This document shows positions 57,501 to 64,000 of a stretch of DNA of 64,000 nucleotides, one piece after another. The stretch is from Paracyclopina nana (lineage: Eukaryota > Arthropoda > Copepoda > Cyclopoida > Cyclopettidae). Made by a program: the position numbers and the translations under genes. The notes below the pieces were generated by a model that worked only from the letters and a program-made list of their open reading frames with translations, ran no database searches and was not told the DNA's origin. Positions within the stretch are counted from its first letter, which is position 1, and each line of letters starts with the position of its first letter. The stretch is from contig JAGUCH010000006.1 of the NCBI GenBank assembly GCA_019096065.1, positions 5,414,001 to 5,478,000 on the forward strand, in the 5' to 3' direction.

Positions 57501-59762
57501 TCAGCTGAACTGATTGTTTCTCCAAAATGCCTCCAGTCTGTCAACTTCTCTCACACTGGCAGTCATGGCTCCATGCACTGTGCCATAGTGGTCATGGTCA
57601 GTGGCTTCCCCACCAAACAGAATCCGAGGACAGCCATTCCTGTAAACTGGTTGAGCCAGATCCTTGTTGGTGATTCCCTTCAAATCGCACTCTTGGTTTC
57701 TATAACTGTTTTGAAATGCTTGATATTTATATAATATGAAATTCGGAGAAGGTAAATACCAATAAACTCCTTTGAAGTTCTCATTTGTGAACCATCTGGT
57801 AACGACGATTTGTCTCAGTTTTGGCAGTTTGTAGCTCTCTTCTTCCCCTTTGTACTTGGCAATGACGGATTGCAAAAAGTCGCAGATATCTGCAGCGATT
57901 TCTGCATCAGTCAAAGTCTCCATAAATCTGGCAGCTTTTCCAGAGATCCACCCCATCAGCGTGGTGGGATGGAACAAAATCTCATCATAGCCATAAATGA
58001 ACCTGATCCAATTGGAGCGGTCCACTTCAGCTTCCCAGTCCTCTTGATCCCATAACACCATAATTCCCGGATCTTCTGGGTCCCAGAAAACATCTTCAAA
58101 GTCTATTTTGATTCTGCAATTCAAAATTAGCCAGTTGCCATGCTGAAGATATGAATAGGCCACTTTTTGGCCAAAATCGCCGAGCTGAAGCGTTAACAAG
58201 AACAAATAAACAAATCGAGTAACTCTGGCACAAATCAAAACAAAGTTGCGTAAAACTATTTTGGGGAGGGAATCTTGTCAAGAAATTCTTTCTAATCACC
58301 CGTCAATTGTACCAAAGCCAATTTCCTCTAGGGTTTTGATAAGCTCTAAATGCGAATGATGCAAGAAAAAAGTCTTGAAAATCTGCTTTGATCCTGCAAT
58401 TCAAAATTAGCCAGTTGCCATGCTTAAGACATGAATAGGCCAGCTTACATAAAAAACCGCCAAACTGAAGCGATAACAAAAACAAATAAACAAATCGAGT
58501 AACACTGGCACAAATCATAACAAAGTTGCGAAAAACTCTTTCGTGACTAGGATCTTATCCAGAAATCCTTTCTAATCACCTGTCAATTGTACCAAAGCTA
58601 ATTTCCTCAATGGCTTCCACAAGTGTGTGAGGCAAACGAGGCGTGAATAGAGTCTGGTGATGAGCTTTCAAAATCCCCAAGGAAACCGTGGACATGACAT
58701 GATCAGCCAAAAATCTAAATGGCCTCCCACTATTCAAATCGAGTCCAGTGACCGAAATCTCATCTTTGGAGTAGTCCACATTCTTCACTTGATGCTCAAG
58801 TAAAATCTGAACTCCATGCTTGTCCAGCTCAGACGCCATAAGATCAAGGACTGATTTGTAGCCAGTGGAATCAGCAAAGCTGGTGTCACAGTCATAGTCC
58901 ACATATTCTCCCCAAGAAATGGTGGAATGTTGGAAGAAGTTGTCGCATCCGGAATCAGCTTCCTCAAACTTGATGAACCAGTTGTAGACTTGCTGGCGCC
59001 ACCTCAGTGTGACGTCATCCTCTCCTTGCTTTGCAGTGGCTAACCAGTCTTGAAAGCGGTCGTGGAAGTAATGGCCCATGGATTTGGGAGCATCAGCTAC
59101 ATTTTGCACTTGTGCAAATTTGTTGGCATCTTTGTGGACTTGCCACAAAAAAGATCTGGTCTCGTCCAGAATGTCTTTGGGTACAACCTGTCCATCATTT
59201 CGGATGAACACTCCTTCCCCATCTCGATTGGCTCGCTCGGAAATTGCAATCTAAGTGTAAAATACAGGAGAATACAAATACCCAATACTGCTGCACTCGA
59301 TTTACGACCTTCAGCAGGAAAAAAAGTTGCTGGTTGTTTTTTGTACTTCACGTAAAATTGGGGAAAAGCTTACACCAATGAATCACTATACAGAATGTAC
59401 CATCTTTTTCGGATACATTTGAATCGAGCCTATGTTTCTAGGGCATTATATGCACTCCGCTCGACTTGGAACTAGATCTCGTATTTCGAATACGATAACT
59501 GTGGGGCAATCTGTAAGCAAGTACTTACTTTATGTTCATCCACAAACTTCCATAGTAAATTGTCTCCTCTTCCGTGGATCCATTGTGCTCCAAGCTCCAA
59601 ACATTTTCCATTAAATAAGATGGTATGTATTCGGCCTCCGATTCTATTTTCGGCCTCCAAAATGACGATATCTCTTGTGAGGCCACGTGTGACCATCAAA
59701 TAAGCTGCATAAATGCCAGAAGCCCCGCCCCCTATTATCAAAACTTTGTGTTTATGATCCAT
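57501..59762 (-). CDS. Spermine/polyamine-oxidase-like flavin amine oxidase (505 aa, 3 exons)
   Basis: Exons, in transcript order: 59762-59529, 59250-58580 and 58113-57501, with introns GTAAGT...TAG (278 bp) and GTGATT...CAG (466 bp). The lengths sum to 1518 nt with no frame break; an in-frame TAA precedes the ATG. The family oxidises spermine or acetylpolyamines with FAD, giving H2O2. Visible marks: dinucleotide fold IGGGASG near residue 10, LEAENRIGGR near 35-44, GAQWIHG near 58-64 (a family active-site motif), and a C-terminal FAD motif FGGEATD...YGTVHGA near 470-485. Odd points: the usual ..DKIFLEF.. lysine beside the flavin reads DRIKIDF here, and intron 2 contains a duplicated exon junction. 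No signal peptide or C-terminal SKL, so probably cytosolic. SMOX- versus PAOX-type specificity cannot be told. Confidence 0.92.
58084..58622 (-). repeat. Intragenic tandem duplication of a splice-junction segment
   Basis: Unit A (58084-58342) and unit B (58364-58622) align over 259 bp at a constant 280-bp offset, with scattered substitutions. Each unit spans the end of exon 2, an intron and the start of exon 3. Exon 2 uses the donor of unit B and exon 3 the acceptor of unit A, so the inner donor (unit A) and acceptor (unit B) now lie inside intron 2. Confidence 0.85.
58300..58393 (-). pseudogene. Ghost exon inside intron 2 of the amine oxidase
   Basis: This 94-nt segment lies between the duplicated acceptor (TGCAG, ending at 58394) and duplicated donor (GG/GTGATT, GT at 58299-58298). 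Both splice dinucleotides survive. It joins an exon-3-like start (IKADFQDFF) to an exon-2-like end in a shifted frame. Its length is not a multiple of three and it contains an in-frame TGA at 58305-58303, so inclusion would truncate the protein. Confidence 0.7.
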
Positions 59763-60210
59763 GCGGTCCTCGATTGTATTTTACAGCCTACTTTGAAAAT
59801 CATTAAGATTCTATGATAAATACCAGTATTAAATATTACCTTTTTCAAATGAAATCAGTCAATGGGGCTAATCTCAAATGTTGAAATTAATGTGAAACTT
59901 GTTGCTTTGTCAGCTCACTTTAGAAAGCTTCTTCAGCTGTGCTTCCAATTTTTTACTTCAGTAGATTTTTTGATATCACTGAACCTCCCAAGGGAACAAA
60001 GAACTGACACACAAAGCTAGTGACGCGTCTTGCTAAGAAGCATCTCTAATTTTTAGTTTCTCACTGTTTACAAATGCACACTGGGGGAGTTATGACATAT
60101 AAACCAGCTCTGTGAGTTCGAATTGAAGCAGCATTTTTGCTGAATGCCACGCAGTGATCAAATGGAAATATGAGATAACAGAATTGCATCGCATCTGTGA
60201 AACCTGTTTG

Positions 60211-60375
60211 AAAGGGGATGTCTCAAAATCGGGATTTGGCGCGCGGGATTTCTCCGCATGTACATTAGGTCAGTAGTGAGGCTGCTTCAGCAGCTCGCTA
60301 AACTTCGCTTCTGTCCTCTTATGCATATGTAGAGAAATCCCGCGCGCCAAATGCCGATTGTGAGACATCCCCTTT
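60211..60375. mobile_element. 165-bp MITE-like element with 43-bp inverted repeats
   Basis: The arms, 60211-60253 and 60333-60375, start AAAGGGGATGTCTCA and contain GGCGCGCGGGATTTCT; they differ at only a few positions. No clean target-site duplication is visible (a TGA on each side is possible if the element starts one base inside). No coding capacity. Confidence 0.65.
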
Positions 60376-60906
60376 GACCTAAAAGTATTTTTGCCAGCGC
60401 CAAACAAACGTCAATTCATTTTTTAGGCATAATTTTCCATTAGAAAATAAACAACATTAGACAATTTTGACATGCTGTGTAAACAAACAAACAAAAATAA
60501 TTGTGCTGAAAAACCTAGTAAAAAGCTCTTCAGGTTTTAAAAAATCTTGTATTCTGTTTTTGATGCATTGCTTGGCTCCCTTTTCTAATTTGTGAGCCAG
60601 AATCTGACAGCTGCTTAATACATTGGCAGCTCCCATAAAAAACTCCCGCGAAAAGTACCTAGAAAGTAATTTTAAGAGCAACCAGATTGTGTCAGGTTCA
60701 CAGACGGTGTATTTGCTTCACGCTTCCGTTCGCGGCAAAAACGAGCTCAATTCTAAATCACCTAACTATTGGGGATATTTATTTACATCTATTACAGGAT
60801 CGTAAAACAGGGATGTCAACTCTATCACTTTTTTGGCTTTAATTTAATATAGTACTTTTTGCGCGGTGATTTGCGCTTGGAGCGCACAGTCGATAAATCC
60901 TATGTT
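60376..60906. other. Intergenic, no gene seen
   Basis: Short AT-rich stretch between the hairpin element and the hAT-like element; no supported gene. Confidence 0.45.
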
Positions 60907-60914
60907 CGTAACCC

Positions 60915-61820
60915 CAGGGGCATCTCTATCGAGCAATCCTGACGGAACAATTGTACTTTTGAATCACGAAACTACAATAGTTATTTCGTCCTCCGCTAGG
61001 GAGCGCTACAGTAGCGCTAGTACATAAAAAAGCGCGAAATTCAAATTCATGAACTGGATAAACCAGTGTGAGAGTGAGCACTCACGCTCGCTTGCATCAA
61101 ATGCCTGAAAGTGTTGCCAGCCTTTTCCCAACTAAAGCTCAGCATAAAATAAATTCTGGCTGTTTTTATGGGTTTTTGGGGATAACTTTGAATCCATATA
61201 TTGTAACACAAAGAAAATTCCACAGATTTAAATAGAAATTTCGTCCTGCACCCTACCATAGTATAGTCCGATGACGCGCTATAGTAAAGCTGAGAAAGCT
61301 GAGCATAGAGCTCACCTTATAGGAACCCGAAGTCAAGCTGACTGCACTAGATGGCGCTGAGTTCAGACGGCTTGACGTCATCAGTGCGCGAGCGTAGTTG
61401 ACACGTTCATCAAATGAGCTACTAGATGTGAATTGTACAAAATAGTCAAAAAGAGCCAGCTTCTGATTATAAAAAAGCCACTTTAATTTAGTGTTTCAAT
61501 CTGGGAACACTTTTAATTAGTGCTCTAGCTTGCCCGCAAGCCAGCCCAAAGGCCAGCCTAGAATTTTAGGAAAAGATGGAATTTCAGGAAATTTACCACT
61601 CTTAATATAGTGAGATGTAAATATAATTGGTCTATTTGAAACTTAGGATCTACTTAAGCTTGTGAAAATTACACCTTGCGAAAAATAATCAAGAAAATTA
61701 GGCATTTTGCTAATTCAGACGGCGTAGCGTGAGCAGCGATCAGCCGTCTGAAATCTTATGAGCTCGCCGTTAGGATAAATATGGTACCATTTACGGGTCC
61801 CTATACTATAGATCATCTTG
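60915..61820 (-). mobile_element. Non-autonomous hAT-like element, 906-bp copy
   Basis: Perfect 8-bp duplications CGTAACCC flank it (60907-60914 and 61821-61828). On the plus strand it starts CAGGGGCATCTCTATCG and ends CTATAGATCATCTTG, matching both ends of the 386-bp copy at 23452-23837 in reverse. It retains about 480 bp that the short copy lost. It encodes no transposase, so a full-length partner elsewhere would have to mobilise it. Inner G+C patches include a TTCAGACGGC/GCCGTCTGAA inverted pair near 61713-61752. Confidence 0.88.
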
Positions 61821-62221
61821 CGTAACCCATCTTTTTGCAACTTATAGGATATATTGCCAATTATCTATTATTAACGGGAATAATAAACTTATTTCAAAAT
61901 CCAGGGTAATAAAGTAGAAAAACTAGACTAATCGTACATAACGCTTTGAGGCATATAAAACGTATAGTAAAACTGAATCATGACATGCGGAAATCGTTTT
62001 ACAGAAAAAGTGAAATAAGTTTGGTTCCCAAAGATTACATACAATAAGTTAATTTTATCGAAAAAGTCTTCTTCGATAAAAAGAGGAGCTCTTTGACCTG
62101 CATTCGCAAACAAAATGCACCTGCTCTCCTCAAAATTGCCTTTTTCGCAGTCAGTTAAATTCACGTTCAAACAAAAGAGTTTGCTTACGAAGATGTATCA
62201 TGATACTCAAAGTGTCACAAA

Positions 62222-62366
62222 GGCTCATTATCTTCCGCTTCTTTGATCGTGACTTGTTTACGGTTGTTATCGCTTCTTATTTACTGACATCGCAACCTCG
62301 TCAGTAAATAAGAACCGATAACAACCGCAACCATGTTGCGATCAAAGACGCCGAAGATAATGAGCC
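62222..62366. repeat. 145-bp near-perfect hairpin, 67-bp arms
   Basis: The arms, 62222-62288 and 62300-62366, begin GGCTCATTATCTTC and meet at GTCAGTAAATAAG-like sequence around an 11-nt loop. About seven arm mismatches. No clear TSD beyond an A-run. It could be a foldback MITE or a transcribed hairpin. Confidence 0.7.
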
Positions 62367-63596
62367 AAAATGAGCTGAGTGCAAATTCTGGCATCTTCTC
62401 AGAGATGGACAAAAGTTGGTTTCCAAGCAAATGTTGAGAAAGCATGGCAAAGCAGCACCGCTTCCTTTATGTGGTCTTTTTCGGCCTTTAAGTGGATTTC
62501 CGTCGTCGGGGAACACGATGGCTAATTTGAGTCGAGGCCGTAAAAGGCCTCAAAATGAAGGCTGCAGCCCTTTTTTTTGGAGATCCAATATCTGACCACA
62601 ACTTTCAACTTCCGCCGCTTGACTCAAGTGTCGCTAGTGTTCAATTTGCAAACTTAAAAGGAATCAAAGCAGGAAAGTCATGCATATAAAATGATTATGA
62701 TAGGCTGAAAATTGCCACTTTTTAATCACAGATGCTAGGCAAGAAAAGTGCAATTAATTGTCGCTTTTTTTGTGCATCTACATATTTTCCTTAAAAACAC
62801 TTGCTTGAATTCATAAGCTAAAATGCATTATAAAGCATAGATTATAATTATTTTTCATTTCATTGAAAGTTTATTATGTGATATTCGCATTTGCTGGTAA
62901 TTTCAAATGGGCTTGTAATTCGTTACTGGCTTGAAAGTTTGAATGAGCGCAATGAGCATGAAATGCAGCAAAAGCCGCACAAAGAAGTGCGTTGCGTGGC
63001 AAAAGTGGTTGAATTTTGAGGAACAAAAATCGTCTTTACAAATATTTTACAAGCATTACACTCATGAAAAGTACCATAAAAGTTTCACACTTGTAACATT
63101 ACCCATGAGTGCTTTAAATGTGGGAGTGTAATTTTCCTTTGGTATAAAAAATGTATTTGCTACAAAATGTTCAGAAATTGGGCACATTTTCTCCTGGTTT
63201 CTGATCACTTTCAACTGTTTGTCCAGTGTAAACAATTGTGAAGCTTTTAGCTCAGCAACTCTAAAAAAATAAATAAACGAAGGAAAGTGTGCATGGGGAA
63301 AGTTACTTAATTAACCTAAGAAAACGCTGTATTCCACAAAGGAAAATGTAAGCAATACACAGATTACGTATTCGGCACAACGCGCCAAGCCACTTTGAAG
63401 TTTGCCAAGTTTTTTGCTCCATTGTGAAATCCGGCAAATCTTCAGCAATCAAAAGAAGTGTATTTTACCAAGCTTCTCGCTGAATTCTGTATTTTACGGA
63501 TGTATCCGAGGTCGAAGAAGGAGATGAAGCCTTTCGTCGCCAAAGGCAAGCTCAGTTTTCAAAGAGAAAGCTCGGAGGAAAGATCGTTTATATACC
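62367..63596. other. Upstream flank of the GPCR gene
   Basis: No supported gene. A TGA at 63525-63527 is in frame with the receptor start and no ATG lies between. Core promoter elements were not recognised. Confidence 0.4.
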
Positions 63597-64000
63597 ATGT
63601 TGGATACAGCCAATGCATCTAACGTATCCCAAGAATGTATCTATGGATCGACTGAAGATCAAGTGAACTTATACGACTCCATAGCTTGGGCACTCGAAGG
63701 CCTAATTCTCATAATTTTGGGCGTTTTCGGCATTCTCGCCAATTTGGCTGCTGTACCCATTTTGCTGTCTAGAAGATTGGCCAATGTATTCAACCGAACT
63801 CTGGCCATCTTAGCTATTTGGGATACAGTTTACATACTCCTCGATGTATTGGAAAGTATTCGGCAGTATTATAAGGACGGATACTGGCACAATCATCTAT
63901 TTCCCTACCTTCTGTATCCATGTCAAAACATTGCCATGGTGACATCCATTTACTTGACGGTCATCATTGCTATGGAGCGGTATTTGGCTGTATCTCAGCC
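63597..64000 (+). CDS. Class A GPCR, FMRFamide-receptor-like (N-terminal part, cut by window end)
   Basis: ATG 63597 opens a frame that stays open to the window end (134 complete codons). A short N-terminus carries an N-glycosylation sequon (NAS/NVS near residues 6-9). TM1 contains GILANL (the conserved asparagine), TM2 LAILAIWD (the conserved aspartate), and TM3 starts at a cysteine that would bond to extracellular loop 2 and ends in MERYLAVSQP, an E-R-Y version of the DRY motif. The TM3 stretch TSIYLT...ERY.AV is typical of the invertebrate FMRFamide-receptor group. Such receptors sit in the plasma membrane and signal through G proteins on neuropeptide binding. TM4-TM7 are beyond the window, so ligand class is uncertain. 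Confidence 0.85.
   Translation, partial: MLDTANASNVSQECIYGSTEDQVNLYDSIAWALEGLILIILGVFGILANLAAVPILLSRRLANVFNRTLAILAIWDTVYILLDVLESIRQYYKDGYWHNHLFPYLLYPCQNIAMVTSIYLTVIIAMERYLAVSQ

Noticed and set aside
58303-58518. Separate 71-codon gene on the minus strand within the amine oxidase
   Set aside because: It is the duplicated intron/exon segment of the oxidase, not an independent gene.
61928-62170. 80-codon minus-strand frame
   Set aside because: Looks protein-like in places but has no recognisable family, partner exon or codon bias.

Overview
This is a eukaryotic, most likely arthropod, genomic window. It is gene-poor: four protein-coding genes in 64 kb, with AT-rich noncoding DNA between them. 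Metazoan features are an intron-split flavin amine oxidase, a rhodopsin-class receptor with FMRFamide-receptor character, a large C2H2 zinc-finger protein, GT-AG introns in 5' leaders, hAT-like and Tourist-like DNA transposons, and satellite arrays. The receptor type and genome texture point to an arthropod, but no marker in the window fixes the species.

Layout. (1) 1-4484, plus strand: a 5' UTR intron followed by an intronless reading frame for a 1328-residue nuclear C2H2 zinc-finger protein. Its five 'NKYF...H....HGI' fingers, two other fingers, PLNLS (CtBP-type) motif and homopolymer runs suggest a transcriptional regulator. (2) 4.5-39.7 kb: no recognisable gene. It holds transposons with clear target-site duplications, tandem arrays, long palindromes, (CG)n tracts and short over-represented motifs. 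(3) 39.8-41.8 kb, plus strand: a 354-residue coiled-coil protein with a 5' UTR intron and a dense cluster of CACACTGG boxes just upstream. (4) 41.8-57.5 kb: intergenic, with an 18-bp minisatellite, a 4 x 171 bp satellite inside an AT-rich island, and dispersed motifs. (5) 57.5-59.8 kb, minus strand: a three-exon spermine/polyamine-oxidase-like gene whose second intron carries a tandem duplication of the exon 2/intron/exon 3 junction. (6) 60.2-62.4 kb: hairpin elements and a 906-bp hAT-like element. (7) 63597 to the window end, plus strand: the N-terminal part of a class A peptide GPCR.

The four genes share no evident pathway and look like independent neighbours. The most informative observations are: two copies of one hAT-like family, one an internal deletion derivative, each with a perfect 8-bp duplication and one of them inside a tandem array; a third 8-bp-TSD element nested in a 77-bp array; a 16-fold occurrence of CACACTGG, four of them at one promoter; eight exact copies of the palindrome GTCAGCTGAC; and a lysine-to-arginine change at the expected flavin-proximal lysine of the amine oxidase. 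Motif and copy counts were made by eye. No CRISPR array, tRNA, rRNA or virus-like gene was recognised.
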